DNA of 64,000 nucleotides, taken from contig NZ_BAFB01000239.1 of the NCBI RefSeq assembly GCF_000248075.1, positions 1 to 64,000 on the forward strand, written 5' to 3'. The notes under the pieces were generated by a model, which ran no database searches, had not been told where the DNA came from, and worked only from the letters and a program-made list of their open reading frames with translations. This DNA comes from Gordonia otitidis NBRC 100426. GTDB taxonomy: Bacteria > Actinomycetota > Actinomycetes > Mycobacteriales > Mycobacteriaceae. Positions 26,863 through 36,522 of this stretch are shown one piece after another (the stretch's first letter is position 1; every line of letters begins with the position of its first letter). A program made the position numbers and the translations under genes.

Positions 26863-28320
26863 ATGACGATGCCTGTCGCGCGATTCGCTCGAGGCCCGGT
26901 GATGGCCGCCGCGCTCGCACAGGCGGTGCTGTTGACGACATTCTCCAACGCCTACGACTACCAGCGCGACGAGCTCTACTATCGGATGCTTCGGCCTGCC
27001 TGGGGCTACGTCGACCAGCCACCGCTGACCCCGGCCCTCGCGCGACTGACGCTGCATCTGGCGGACGCCCCTTGGGCGATGCGGGTTCCGGCAACCCTTG
27101 CTTCATCATTGTCCGTCGTCGTATTGGCGATGATCACGTGGCAGCTGGGAGGCGGTCGAGGCGCCCAGACCCTGGCCGCGTGGGGTTATGCGACCGCGAT
27201 GATGCCCCTCATGCTCGGCCACGTCCTGTTCACGTCGACGATCGATCTGTTGCTTCTGCTGGTGGTGGTGTACGCCATGCTGCTCGCGGTCGGGGGTCGT
27301 CGACGATGGTGGTTGGTGGCCGGTCTGGTGGCAGGCTTGGCCACCTACAACCGGTGGGTGGTCGTGGTGATGGTCGGTGGACTGGTGCTCGGGCTGCTGC
27401 TGTTGGGTCCGCGACGGGTGTTCCGGACTCCGTATCCGTACCTGGCGGCACTGATCGCGACCGTTGTCGGGCTGCCGAATCTGATGTACCAGGCCACGAA
27501 CGGCTGGCCACAGATCGCGATGGGCTCGGCCCTCGGCGCGCTGAATGCCGCAGACGTGCGCAGCGGGATGGTCCTCATGCTGATCGTCATGATCGGTCCG
27601 CCACTCGTAGCGGTGTGGGGCACCGGGATCGTCTGGCTGTTGCAACGCGATCGGCGTGCTGTCGACGGCTGGCTCGTCGTCGGCTTCGCCGTCGTGGTGG
27701 TGTTCACCTTCGTCGGTGGTACGCAGCCGCACTATCCCGTGCATCTGTTGTCGGTGATGTTCGCCGCCGGTTGTGTGCCTGTGGCGCAATGGCTGTCGGG
27801 TCACAGGCTCCGACGACAGCTCGCGGTCTGCGTTGTAGCGGTCAATGCCGTGGTGTCGATACTGCTGGCGTTGCCGATCATCCCGCTGCGCGTCGTAGGC
27901 CGCACCCCCGTCGTCCACGCCGGTCCGATGGTGGCCGATCAGATCGGCTGGGCCCAGTACACAGCACAGGTCGCCCGGATCTATGACGCTCTGCCGCAGC
28001 CGCGTCCACCGATTCTCGCATCCGACTACGGCCTTGCCGGAGCGCTCGAACGCTACGGTCCAGCCTTCGGCCTTCCGGCCCCCTACTCGGGCCACAATGC
28101 GCTCGCCGATCAACGACACCTGCCCGTCGACACCGGCGAGGTCCTTGTCGTCGGCAATCAACTCGGCAGGGTCACAACACTTTTCCGTTCGTGCACTGTA
28201 CTCGCGACACTCGACAACGGGCTCGGCGTCGACAACGACGAGCAGGGCACGCCGGTGGGTCTCTGTGTAAAGCCTCACGACCCGGCCCACCTGTGGTCCG
28301 AGCTTCGCTACCTGGGGTGA
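26863..28320 (+). CDS. GT39/PMT-like membrane glycosyltransferase (ArnT-type)
   Basis: A 485-residue polytopic protein. The first loop carries DYQRDELYYRMLRPAWGYVDQPPLTP, whose acidic RDE and YVDQPP motifs are diagnostic of the actinobacterial GT-C/GT39 family; about ten membrane segments follow. Such enzymes move sugars from polyprenyl phosphate donors to acceptors outside the membrane. The start is ATG 26863, with a purine-rich GAGGGAG upstream. The acceptor is unknown. The gene overlaps nothing and is followed 140 bp later by a cholesterol oxidase gene. Confidence 0.8.
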   Translation: MTMPVARFARGPVMAAALAQAVLLTTFSNAYDYQRDELYYRMLRPAWGYVDQPPLTPALARLTLHLADAPWAMRVPATLASSLSVVVLAMITWQLGGGRGAQTLAAWGYATAMMPLMLGHVLFTSTIDLLLLLVVVYAMLLAVGGRRRWWLVAGLVAGLATYNRWVVVVMVGGLVLGLLLLGPRRVFRTPYPYLAALIATVVGLPNLMYQATNGWPQIAMGSALGALNAADVRSGMVLMLIVMIGPPLVAVWGTGIVWLLQRDRRAVDGWLVVGFAVVVVFTFVGGTQPHYPVHLLSVMFAAGCVPVAQWLSGHRLRRQLAVCVVAVNAVVSILLALPIIPLRVVGRTPVVHAGPMVADQIGWAQYTAQVARIYDALPQPRPPILASDYGLAGALERYGPAFGLPAPYSGHNALADQRHLPVDTGEVLVVGNQLGRVTTLFRSCTVLATLDNGLGVDNDEQGTPVGLCVKPHDPAHLWSELRYLG

Positions 28321-28460
28321 CCACCGCGCAGCCGCTCGATCACCCTGCAATGCGCGGCGCTGCGTGTAGGGTCACCGCTAACCACTCGACCGCGCGACAT
28401 CTCGAGATTGCTGGGCGAACCTGCGCTCTCCGCGTCGCGGAACTCGGTGGAAGGAGAAGC

Positions 28461-30125
28461 ATGGACCGGCGTTCTTTTCTGAAGTTGTCCGCCGCTGGGG
28501 TGACGGCCGCCGGCGTTTCGAGCGCCGCGTGGGGCTTTGCAGGTCGGGCGGGGGCGCTTCCCCCGCGTCGCGGTGCGTACGAGCGCGTGGTCCCAGAGAT
28601 CTTCCGCCCCGTTGCAGCCCCTCCGCAGCACTCGGAAGCCATCGTGATCGGCAGCGGGTTCGGCGGAGCAGTGAGTGCGCTACGCCTGGCCGAATCAGGA
28701 ATCAGGACAACAGTTCTCGAGCGAGGCTCGCGCTGGCCACACGACCCGCGACGCGAGATCTTCGGGTTCGACGGGCGCATGCTGTGGCACGTGCATCGGT
28801 CACTGGCCGACAGGTCTCCGGATTCGACGTTGGCCGTGCCCGCCTACACCCAAACGCTCGGCGAGGCTGCGGTGATCGACGACTTCGGCGGCATCTTCGA
28901 GTTCAGTTGGCACCGGAACGCTGCGATCATCTGCGGAGCGGCGGTGGGTGGCGGATCAGGCGTGTACCTCGGCATCACCGTCGCGTCCGAGCGAAGGCCG
29001 TTCGAGGAGGTGTTCGCGGGAACCGTCGATTACGACGAGATGGTGCAGGTCTGGTATCCCAAGGCACTTGCGGGACTCGGAGCAACGACCATACCGCCGG
29101 ATATATACCGCGCCAATGCCTTTCAGAATCACCGCGACTTCAGTCGGCTGGCAACCCGGGCCGGATACCGACCGCGAGCCGTTCCCGGTAACTGGCGGTG
29201 GAACGTGGTGCGCGACGAGATCGCCGGTCGCGCCACCCCCATGGCAACCACCGGAGCCATCGCGAACTCCAACGGCTCACTCAACTCGCTGGACTTCACC
29301 TACCTCCGACGAGCCGAGGCGACCGGGAAGGCGACCATCCATCCTCGCCACCAGGTCAACGGCATTCACCGAGAACGCTCTGGACGCTACGTCCTCGACG
29401 TCGACTATGTCAGTCCCTACGGCGACGTCCTCGCCACTCGCGCGCTCACCACCGATCGCCTGGTCGTCGCAGCCGGCTGCCTGGGAACCAATCGGCTCCT
29501 GGTTGCCGCCCGCGACACCGGGACGCTGCCGAATCTCAACGAGCACATCGGTACCGGATGGGGTAACAACGGTGCGGGCACCATCGAGGTGGGGATCGGC
29601 GGCACCCGCAAGCTCCAGCCGTCGATCGGCGGCCAGGGCTTCTTCGACACCGAGGGCCCGTTCGCGCGGTCGGTGGTCAACGGCACGTCGTCGCAGGGAC
29701 CGTTGGATGCGGTCACCGCGGCAACGAGTAAGTCCGTGGTGCGGATGGGAATCACCTCTGTCGATCACTCGCGCGGTGAGTTCACCTATCACCGAGACAA
29801 CGGTCGGGTGATTCTGAACTGGCCGGCTGCGGGCCACGCCGACGTCGTCGCCAACTGTCTACGCATCGGACGTCGGCTGGCCGAGAAGTCCGACCTGCCG
29901 GTCGAGAACGTGGTCTACGAGCGCGACACGACGTGGGCCCACTGCATGGGTGGCGCGACTCTCGGCACCGCGTGCGACGAGTACGGGAGGGTCAAGGGGT
30001 ATCGCAACCTCTACGTCAACGACGGCGCGATGATGCCCGGATCGGCGGGGGCCTCCAACCCGTCGTTGACGATCACCGCGGTCGCCGAACGCAACATCGC
30101 CGCGATCATCGCAGCAGGCGGGTGA
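28461..30125 (+). CDS. Tat-exported GMC-type cholesterol oxidase
   Basis: A 554-residue GMC flavoprotein. The N-terminus has a twin-arginine signal (DRRSFLKLSAAGVTAAG) and an exported region boundary near residue 32, so it is made for secretion. FAD-binding GSGFGGAVSALRLAES follows; downstream, GAAVGGGSGVYLGITV and the C-terminal HCMGGATLG, YVNDGAMMPGSAGASNPSLTI give the active-site histidine and asparagine region found in class I cholesterol oxidases. It would oxidise cholesterol to cholest-4-en-3-one with hydrogen peroxide. AAGGAG sits eight bases upstream of ATG. Substrate assignment rests on family resemblance. Confidence 0.82.
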   Translation: MDRRSFLKLSAAGVTAAGVSSAAWGFAGRAGALPPRRGAYERVVPEIFRPVAAPPQHSEAIVIGSGFGGAVSALRLAESGIRTTVLERGSRWPHDPRREIFGFDGRMLWHVHRSLADRSPDSTLAVPAYTQTLGEAAVIDDFGGIFEFSWHRNAAIICGAAVGGGSGVYLGITVASERRPFEEVFAGTVDYDEMVQVWYPKALAGLGATTIPPDIYRANAFQNHRDFSRLATRAGYRPRAVPGNWRWNVVRDEIAGRATPMATTGAIANSNGSLNSLDFTYLRRAEATGKATIHPRHQVNGIHRERSGRYVLDVDYVSPYGDVLATRALTTDRLVVAAGCLGTNRLLVAARDTGTLPNLNEHIGTGWGNNGAGTIEVGIGGTRKLQPSIGGQGFFDTEGPFARSVVNGTSSQGPLDAVTAATSKSVVRMGITSVDHSRGEFTYHRDNGRVILNWPAAGHADVVANCLRIGRRLAEKSDLPVENVVYERDTTWAHCMGGATLGTACDEYGRVKGYRNLYVNDGAMMPGSAGASNPSLTITAVAERNIAAIIAAGG

Positions 30126-30147
30126 CCCAGGGTCTACTCCGGCGTGG

Positions 30148-31809
30148 CTAGCTGAACTCAACGCGACCAGAGAGATCAGCATGGTTGCCGACGCTCCCAT
30201 CGGTCGTCGCCGGTGAGCCGAGCTGGTCGCGGAGGGCGTCGACGACGAGCCCGATCTCGTCACCACTACGCGCGACACCGAACAGATAGTGATCGGGCCG
30301 CACCAGCGCGGCGACGTGACCTGTCTCGGACATGTGTGGCAGATACGTTCCGTCGAGATCGACTGCGTCGTCGTCCGAGTCGACGTGTGTTTCGGCGTCG
30401 ACGAATCGGATGATCTTCGCGCCCAGATCGTCGAGGAACGCGAGCTGGGCGTCGCTCAACAGCATGCGAGCGTCGATGGTGGTTGCGAGTATGAATCCGG
30501 TTCCGACGACATCGTCGAGGAATTCTGTTCTGCCCTGATAGATCAGCCGGCCCTGAGCCGACAGATTTCCCGCACCGGGACCCGGCGATCCGTCCGGCAG
30601 GCGATAGAGCAGGCCGTCGGTCAGCGTCGCGGGCGGCAGCGGCGGCAGGATCTTGTCGGGGTCTCCACCCTGAGCGAGCATGAATGTGTCGCGTTCGGCG
30701 ACAGCGTCGGGGTCGGTGACGCAGATGACCTTGCCCAGCTCGATGGACAGTTCGATGGCGTGACGGACGTGGCGTGAGCGCTCGGCGCCGTAGGAGTCGA
30801 GCACGTCGTCGGCGGCGAGTCCGCGCAGGACGAGGTCGAGCTTGAAGCTGAGATTCGCGGCGTCGCGGATCCCCGAACACATGCCCTGTCCGGCGAACGG
30901 CGGCATCTGATGTGCCGCGTCACCTGCGAGAAGCATTCGACCGGAACGCCATTCGTCGGCCCAGCGTGCCTGGAAGGTGTAGACCGCGTGCCGTTCGAGT
31001 ATCGAGTTCTCGCGGTTGAGATCCCAGGGAGCGAGCAGTTCCCAGGCCGTGTCCTCGGTGTTGAGATCCTCGATGGTCTCGCCGGGCATGCGCATGAACT
31101 CCCACCGACGACGCCCCGGCCCTCCGGACACCGCGGTGGTCGGACGTGCAGGATCACAGATCTGCAGGTTGATCGGATCCCACACACGCTCCTCGCGCGG
31201 GAGAACGTCGACGATCAGCCAGTCGAAGAAGAAGCCCAGATCGGTCATGGCGGTCGGCATATGCGCTCGCACAAAACTGTTCGCGCCGTCGCACCCGATC
31301 ACATAGGAAGCGGTGAAATCGGCGCGCTTGAGGGTCGGTCCGTGCGCGGTCACGACGACCGAGTCGTCGGTCTCCACCACACCGACGGCCTCGTGGCCGC
31401 GTCGTATGGTGATGTTCTCCGATGCTTCGGCGGCCCTCACCAATTCGGCTTCGAGCAGCGGTTGGTTGAACATCGAGGCGCGAGGCCAGCCCGATTCGCC
31501 CTGTCCGCTCCAGTCGAAGCACAACAGCGTATCACGATCCGCGTTCTGCCATTCGTAAGTCTCTGCGGGCACGGAGAAGTCGGCGAGGCGATCGCGGAGA
31601 CCCGCGCGTGCCAGAAGTCGTGCGGTCTCGTCGTCATAGTGGACGGCGCGGGGCTGTGCGTAGGGCTCCGGCCAGCGTTCGAGAACGGTGACCTTCCAGC
31701 CGTACTGTGCGAGGTAGAGGGCTGTCGTCAGTCCGACCGGACCTGCGCCGACGATGAGGACGTCGCTGGTCCGTCCGGTACGGCGTCGATCAGAAGTGTT
31801 GTCTTCCAT
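30148..31809 (-). CDS. FAD-dependent aromatic hydroxylase (MhpA/PheA-like)
   Basis: A 553-residue class A flavin monooxygenase. Motifs: GAGPVGLTTALYLAQYG, the family segment RAVHYDDETARLLA, YVIGCDGANSFVR (DG motif) and RMLLAGDAAHQMPPFAGQG (GD motif). The look is that of 3-(3-hydroxyphenyl)propionate and phenol hydroxylases, which add a hydroxyl group to a phenolic ring. It is the last gene of a likely four-gene cluster with a CoA ligase, extradiol dioxygenase and FAH hydrolase. I start at ATG 31809 (AGGAAATGAC upstream); another ATG exists 11 codons earlier. Confidence 0.82.
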   Translation of the reverse strand: MEDNTSDRRRTGRTSDVLIVGAGPVGLTTALYLAQYGWKVTVLERWPEPYAQPRAVHYDDETARLLARAGLRDRLADFSVPAETYEWQNADRDTLLCFDWSGQGESGWPRASMFNQPLLEAELVRAAEASENITIRRGHEAVGVVETDDSVVVTAHGPTLKRADFTASYVIGCDGANSFVRAHMPTAMTDLGFFFDWLIVDVLPREERVWDPINLQICDPARPTTAVSGGPGRRRWEFMRMPGETIEDLNTEDTAWELLAPWDLNRENSILERHAVYTFQARWADEWRSGRMLLAGDAAHQMPPFAGQGMCSGIRDAANLSFKLDLVLRGLAADDVLDSYGAERSRHVRHAIELSIELGKVICVTDPDAVAERDTFMLAQGGDPDKILPPLPPATLTDGLLYRLPDGSPGPGAGNLSAQGRLIYQGRTEFLDDVVGTGFILATTIDARMLLSDAQLAFLDDLGAKIIRFVDAETHVDSDDDAVDLDGTYLPHMSETGHVAALVRPDHYLFGVARSGDEIGLVVDALRDQLGSPATTDGSVGNHADLSGRVEFS

Positions 31810-31875
31810 GTCATTTCCTAGTCGTGGTAGCGAAGCGTTCATGAGTTCGTGGTCGGTGGGGTGCCGTTCGTGTAG

Positions 31876-33738
31876 TCACCAGCGGTGGGCGTCGCCGATG
31901 CGCTGATACCAATCGAGCAGTTCGGGGTTGTCGACGGATTTGGCGTCGATGTTGACCTGTCGCCCTGCGAGCATGGCGGTGACCGGCACCTCCAACTTCT
32001 TGCCGGTTCGTGTGTGCGGGATGCCGGGCGCTGTGATCACCTCGTCGGGAACGTGGCGCGGAGACAACCTGGTGCGCACCGTGTCCCTGATGGTGTACAC
32101 GAGTTCGTCGGTCAAGGTCTTGCCCGGCATGAGTGTGAGGAACATGGGCATCCAGTACGTCGCGTCTGGTCCGTCCACGCCGACGACCATCGCTTCCGCG
32201 ACGTCGGGGATGGCCTCGACGACCTCGTAGATGTCGGCAGAGCCCATCCGAATCCCGTTGCGGTTCAACGTTGCATCACTACGGCCGTGGATGACGACCG
32301 AACCACGGTCGGTGACCTCGAGCCAGTCGCCGTGGCGCCACACGTTCGGTGCAATGCCGTCGGACCACTCGTGATCGAAGTAGGCGGCACGGTATTTTGC
32401 ACCGTCGGCGTCGTCCCAGAAGGAGATGGGCATCGACGGCATCGGCTCGGTGATCACCATCTCGCCTACCTCTCCGACGAGAGGTGTACGGTCGGGCGCC
32501 CAGGATTCCAGTGCGCAGCCGAGGTAGCGCACCGTCAACTCGCCGGGCACATAGGGGATCGACGGCGTGCCACCGCAGAAGGCGCTGCACACGTCGGTGC
32601 CGCCCGATGTAGAGCTCACCGGGAGCCCCGCGGCGACGTGGTCGTCGATCCAGGTGAACAGGTCCGGGGCCAGCGGCGATCCGGTGCTGCCGACCGCGCG
32701 GAGCGCCAGGTCGTGATCGCGGCCGGGCTCCAGTCCGGCTTTGCGCGAGGCCTGCAACTGCGCCGGGCTGGTCCCGAAGAAGGTGACGTTGTTGTCGTCG
32801 CAGATCTGCCACAGCCGATCGGCGGTGGGCGCCAGCGGATGTCCGGAGAACGTGACGATGGTCGCACCCATCAGCAGGCCCGCGACCCGGAAGTTCCACA
32901 TCATCCAGGAGAGTGCGGTGTGCCAGAAGAACACGTCGCCCGGGCCGATGTCGTTGTGTAGGCCCAGTACCTTCACGTGTTCGACGACGATGCCGCCGTG
33001 CCCATGGACGATCCCCTTGGGCTTTCCGGTTGTGCCGGAGCTGAACAGCACCCATAGGGGATGGTCGAACGGAACCTGCACAGGTGTCAGTGCGTGGGTC
33101 TCCGCGGTTGGCTCGGGCAGTTGGGTGATGACCCGGTCGCGGGGGATGTCCAGCAACTGCGCGAGTTCGGCGGTGTCGGCGCGCTTGTCCACCTGTTTGT
33201 CGCCGAACCGGTATCCGTCGCTTGCGAAGAGTGCCTTGGGTTTCAGTTGTGCGAACCGACTCGCCGCGCCCTCCGGAGCGTAGTCCTGTCCGCAGCTCGA
33301 CCAGACCGCGCCGAGAGACGCCGTCGCCAGGAATGCGATCACCGCGAACGGCTCGTCGGGAAGATAGGCCGCGACGGTGTCGCCGACGCCGACACCCATC
33401 TCGCGCAGGAGCTCTGCCGTCGAGGAAACCCGCGCGGGTAGCTCCGCCCATGAGATCGCGGCGCGGCTGCCGTCGTCTGTTACGCCGACGATCGCATCGC
33501 CGGGTAGCGACGACCACCGCATCACACGGTCGACATAGTTCAGCGATACCTCGGGAAACCATTGCGCGCCAGGCATGGTGCGTGAACCCAGCACCGGACC
33601 CGTACGCTCACCCAGGTCGAAGAAGTCCCACACTGCAGCCCAAAACCGTTCGGGCTCATCGATGGAGAATCGATGCAGGGCGTCGTACTCGCCTGGTGTG
33701 ACGCCGACGGTCTTCGCGAACCGGTCGATAGCGAACAT
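31876..33738 (-). CDS. Acetoacetyl-CoA synthetase
   Basis: A 620-residue ANL-superfamily enzyme. The N-terminus carries the AacS-type opening (RFWAAVWDFFDLGE) and SLNYVDRVMRW; the P-loop is LFSSGTTGKPKGIVH and the A8-like motif WLEVTDRGSVVIHGRSDATLNRNGIRMG closes the adenylation site. It makes acetoacetyl-CoA from acetoacetate and ATP. In this cluster it would capture acetoacetate released by an aromatic ring-cleavage route. Length matches the family. The cluster setting leaves open a related short 3-keto-acid substrate. Confidence 0.88.
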   Translation of the reverse strand: MFAIDRFAKTVGVTPGEYDALHRFSIDEPERFWAAVWDFFDLGERTGPVLGSRTMPGAQWFPEVSLNYVDRVMRWSSLPGDAIVGVTDDGSRAAISWAELPARVSSTAELLREMGVGVGDTVAAYLPDEPFAVIAFLATASLGAVWSSCGQDYAPEGAASRFAQLKPKALFASDGYRFGDKQVDKRADTAELAQLLDIPRDRVITQLPEPTAETHALTPVQVPFDHPLWVLFSSGTTGKPKGIVHGHGGIVVEHVKVLGLHNDIGPGDVFFWHTALSWMMWNFRVAGLLMGATIVTFSGHPLAPTADRLWQICDDNNVTFFGTSPAQLQASRKAGLEPGRDHDLALRAVGSTGSPLAPDLFTWIDDHVAAGLPVSSTSGGTDVCSAFCGGTPSIPYVPGELTVRYLGCALESWAPDRTPLVGEVGEMVITEPMPSMPISFWDDADGAKYRAAYFDHEWSDGIAPNVWRHGDWLEVTDRGSVVIHGRSDATLNRNGIRMGSADIYEVVEAIPDVAEAMVVGVDGPDATYWMPMFLTLMPGKTLTDELVYTIRDTVRTRLSPRHVPDEVITAPGIPHTRTGKKLEVPVTAMLAGRQVNIDAKSVDNPELLDWYQRIGDAHRW

Positions 33739-33797
33739 TGATGCGGTTCCTTCTCTGGTGTGGGCTGCGGGTGTGGGTGCCTAGTCGGTGCGGGTGT

Positions 33798-34721
33798 CTA
33801 GTCGGCGCTGTGGGAGCCGGTCATCAGTGCGGCGAGGTCTTCTGGCATCAGGAACGACGGCGGTGGCGGCGGGCCCCAATTGAACAGGCTCTTGGCGCCT
33901 TCCCACACGCCTGGTTTCCAGAGCGCGTCGTCGACGATGCAGTCGATGTCGGAGTAGTACTCGGAGAAGTTGCCCGCAGGGTCCTTGAGATACCAGAAGA
34001 AATTCGAGCCGATGTGGTGGCGGCCCAATCCCCATACGTGGCGTTCGGGGTTACCCTCCAGCATCGCCATCGCGCCGCGGCCGATCTCGTCGATGTCGTC
34101 GACCTGCCACGAGGTGTGATGCAGGAAGTTGAGCGGCGCCTGCTGCACAAGCACGTTGTGGTGATCGGTAGAGCACCGCATGAATGCCGCCATCGACGGC
34201 ACCACGTCGCTGATCTTGAAACCCAGACCATCGGTGAAGAACCTCTGCGTGGCAACCTGATCGGTCGACCCGATGACCACATGCCCGAGTTTGTGCGGGG
34301 CGACCTGTCCGTGGCGTTCGATCCCCGGCGCGCGGGTGTCGGGCCGATCGATACGTCCGGGTCCGTTGTACGGAGTCGGGTCGACGATCTTCTGCTCGAT
34401 CCGTGGTGCGATCGACACCACCGCCGTAAAGCCTGCAATGGGTTCGACAGCGGTGACGCTGTCGCCAGATCGCTGCGCGGCGAGGTCGAGTGCGTCGAGC
34501 TGATGCTGCACACGGTCGAGATCGTCGGCGTCGTCGACGCCCACTCCGATCTCGACGAGTCGACGCTGCGCCGAGTAGGTGAGTCGGAACTGCTCACCTC
34601 CGTCAGAGGTGGCAAATGCGTTGTCGCCCAGTGGGGTCAGTCCGAACTCGGTGTAGTAGGCCGCAGTGGCCTCGACATCGGGAACACCGATCGTGATGGC
34701 GGTCAGTCTGTGCAGAGACAT
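33798..34721 (-). CDS. Extradiol ring-cleavage dioxygenase (VOC fold)
   Basis: A 307-residue two-module vicinal-oxygen-chelate protein. The N-terminal module opens with AITIGVPDVEATAAYYTE; the catalytic C-terminal module begins HKLGHVVIGSTD, with further ligand-like positions in FLHHTSWQVDD and FSEYYSDIDC: the HxnHxnE pattern of type I extradiol dioxygenases. It would open a catechol ring next to the two hydroxyls. It lies downstream of the FAH gene and 60 bp upstream of the CoA synthetase. Start is ATG 34721. The substrate is unknown. Confidence 0.8.
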   Translation of the reverse strand: MSLHRLTAITIGVPDVEATAAYYTEFGLTPLGDNAFATSDGGEQFRLTYSAQRRLVEIGVGVDDADDLDRVQHQLDALDLAAQRSGDSVTAVEPIAGFTAVVSIAPRIEQKIVDPTPYNGPGRIDRPDTRAPGIERHGQVAPHKLGHVVIGSTDQVATQRFFTDGLGFKISDVVPSMAAFMRCSTDHHNVLVQQAPLNFLHHTSWQVDDIDEIGRGAMAMLEGNPERHVWGLGRHHIGSNFFWYLKDPAGNFSEYYSDIDCIVDDALWKPGVWEGAKSLFNWGPPPPPSFLMPEDLAALMTGSHSAD

Positions 34722-34758
34722 GGGTTTGTCGTCCTTTCTACCTGCTCTACGACCTGGT

Positions 34759-35625
34759 CTACGACGCGGACACCGTGGTGTGACGCTTGCCGGGCACGCA
34801 CATCTGGCGCAGTTCTCCGATGCCCTCGATGTGAGTGACGATTTCTTCGCCGACGCGCAGGAACCGTTTCGGATTGCGGCCGGCTCCGACCCCACTGGGG
34901 GTTCCCGTGAAGATCAGGTCGCCGGGTAGCAGCGGCAGGACCGCCGAGAGTCGCTCGATCAGCACAGGAATCGAGAAGATCAGCTCCCCTGTGCGGCCGT
35001 GCTGCATGGTCTCGCCGTCGATGCTGCACCCGATCTCGAGGTTCGACGGGTCGTCGAACTCGTCGACGGTCACCACCGCGGGCCCGATGGGCGAGAAGCC
35101 GGGGAACGACTTGCCGAGGCTGAACTGTGGTGCGGGTGGCACCAATTGGCGGGTGCGTTCCGAGAAGTCCTGCCCCACTGTCACACCGGCGACATGCTCC
35201 CATGCATTCTCCGCAGCGACGTCGCGAGCCGTACGACCGATCACGACGACGAGCTCCGATTCCCAGTCGACCGTGTCCGTCGGCAGTTCCAGATCGCCGA
35301 CCGGACCGGCCAACGATGTGCGGAACTTGGTGAAGACCGGCGGCTCGGCGGGAAAGTCGAGTCCAGACTCGGTGGCGTGGTCGCGGTAGTTGAGGCCGAT
35401 CGCGAAGATCTGTGCCGGTTCAGGTACCACCGGACCGAGGTCGGCGGCGTCGTAAGCCGTGCCTGCAGGGAGATCTGCACCGTCGGCCCAGGCGACGAAG
35501 TCATCCCACTGGGCGTAGACGGCTGTGGGATCGGAGCCGAATCTTCCTGCACTTGCGTTCTCGACGTCGACCGCGCCGGAGTCGGTGAGGAGGGTCAAGC
35601 GCCCGCGGAGGTTCGTGATTCGCAT
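34759..35625 (-). CDS. Fumarylacetoacetate hydrolase-family protein
   Basis: A 288-residue FAH-family enzyme. The core reads FAIGLNYRDHATESG, PPVFTKFRTSLAGPV, DWESELVVVIGRTARDV and LLPGDLIFTGTPSGVGAG; the glutamates around ESELV and the EIGCSIDGE loop are the metal ligands in homologues. Such proteins hydrolyse carbon-carbon bonds in ring-cleavage products or act as hydratases/decarboxylases. It is the first gene of the catabolic cluster and is divergent from the GntR regulator. Confidence 0.85.
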   Translation of the reverse strand: MRITNLRGRLTLLTDSGAVDVENASAGRFGSDPTAVYAQWDDFVAWADGADLPAGTAYDAADLGPVVPEPAQIFAIGLNYRDHATESGLDFPAEPPVFTKFRTSLAGPVGDLELPTDTVDWESELVVVIGRTARDVAAENAWEHVAGVTVGQDFSERTRQLVPPAPQFSLGKSFPGFSPIGPAVVTVDEFDDPSNLEIGCSIDGETMQHGRTGELIFSIPVLIERLSAVLPLLPGDLIFTGTPSGVGAGRNPKRFLRVGEEIVTHIEGIGELRQMCVPGKRHTTVSAS

Positions 35626-35802
35626 GCTGTCGCTTTCGTCGTCGGAGATATGCGGTTGGTGCCACTCCGTTTGAGGGACGTGAGCTGGCTCACTCGGATG
35701 GCGCGTGGTCAGTATGCCGCCGACCGCGTCGACAAATCAAGTAAAAATAGATATTCGTTGCTAACATCGGCAGCGACCCCTGGTGTCGGCTAGTCTCGAC
35801 GC
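35626..35802. promoter_or_regulatory. Divergent AT-rich promoter region of the catabolic cluster
   Basis: This 177-bp gap between the FAH gene and gntR holds a clearly AT-rich stretch near 35736-35768 (AAAAATAGATATTCG), contrasting with the GC-rich surroundings, and is the natural site for the divergent promoters and a GntR operator. I see only a weak GTTGCTAAC palindrome. Confidence 0.45.
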
Positions 35803-36504
35803 ATGACCTTGAGTCCCGAAAAGGCCACTCTGACCGCGACGGTTCACGACAGACTTCGCGACGAATTGCTGCGTGGAGAGCTGCTGCCGGGGTCAAAGGT
35901 GCACATCAGCGAGACCGCCGCCAGATATGGCGTGAGTCCCAGCGTGCTCCGGGAGGCATTGACCCGGCTCGCCGAACGAGGACTCGTCGTCGCCATGCCC
36001 CAGCGGGGATTCACCGTCGCTGATCTGTCCGTCGACGCGCTGCGCGATCTGACTCGCGCGCGGACATTGATCGAGGCGATGGCGCTGCGCGAATCGATCG
36101 TCGACGGTGACCTGAGCTGGGAGACAGACGTACTCGGCGGACATCATCGACTGCAACGAACACCCATGACGGATGCCGACGGCGCGGTGAACCCGCTGTG
36201 GTCCGAGGCCCATCGGCAGTTCCATCACGTACTGCTCGCCGGGGGAACCAGCACGCGCCTCACCGCGATCGCCGACGGCCTAAGGGACTGCTCGGATCTC
36301 TACATCCACTGGTCGAGGGCACTGGCGCACGACGATCACCGCGACGCCGCCGCTGAACATCAGCAGATCGCCGACCTGACCCTTGCGCGTGATGCCGACG
36401 GCGCCGCCGCTGCACTGGTCGCACACATCGAGCGGACGACGGACGTCCTCGTCGAGTACGCGAATTCTGTGTCGGAGTCAGAGAATCCGGTCAACCGAAC
36501 CTGA
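35803..36504 (+). CDS. GntR-family (FCD) transcriptional regulator
   Basis: A 233-residue regulator with an N-terminal winged helix (VHDRLRDELLRGELLPG, ISETAARYGVSPSVLREAL, ERGLVVAMPQRGF) and an all-helical C-terminal FCD-like domain with histidines (HRQFHHVLLAGG, EHQQI) that can hold a metal or acid ligand. Start ATG 35803. It points away from the FAH-dioxygenase-ligase-hydroxylase cluster and probably represses it until the aromatic substrate is present. Confidence 0.85.
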   Translation: MTLSPEKATLTATVHDRLRDELLRGELLPGSKVHISETAARYGVSPSVLREALTRLAERGLVVAMPQRGFTVADLSVDALRDLTRARTLIEAMALRESIVDGDLSWETDVLGGHHRLQRTPMTDADGAVNPLWSEAHRQFHHVLLAGGTSTRLTAIADGLRDCSDLYIHWSRALAHDDHRDAAAEHQQIADLTLARDADGAAAALVAHIERTTDVLVEYANSVSESENPVNRT

Positions 36505-36522
36505 CGACCCAGCACTCCCGCC

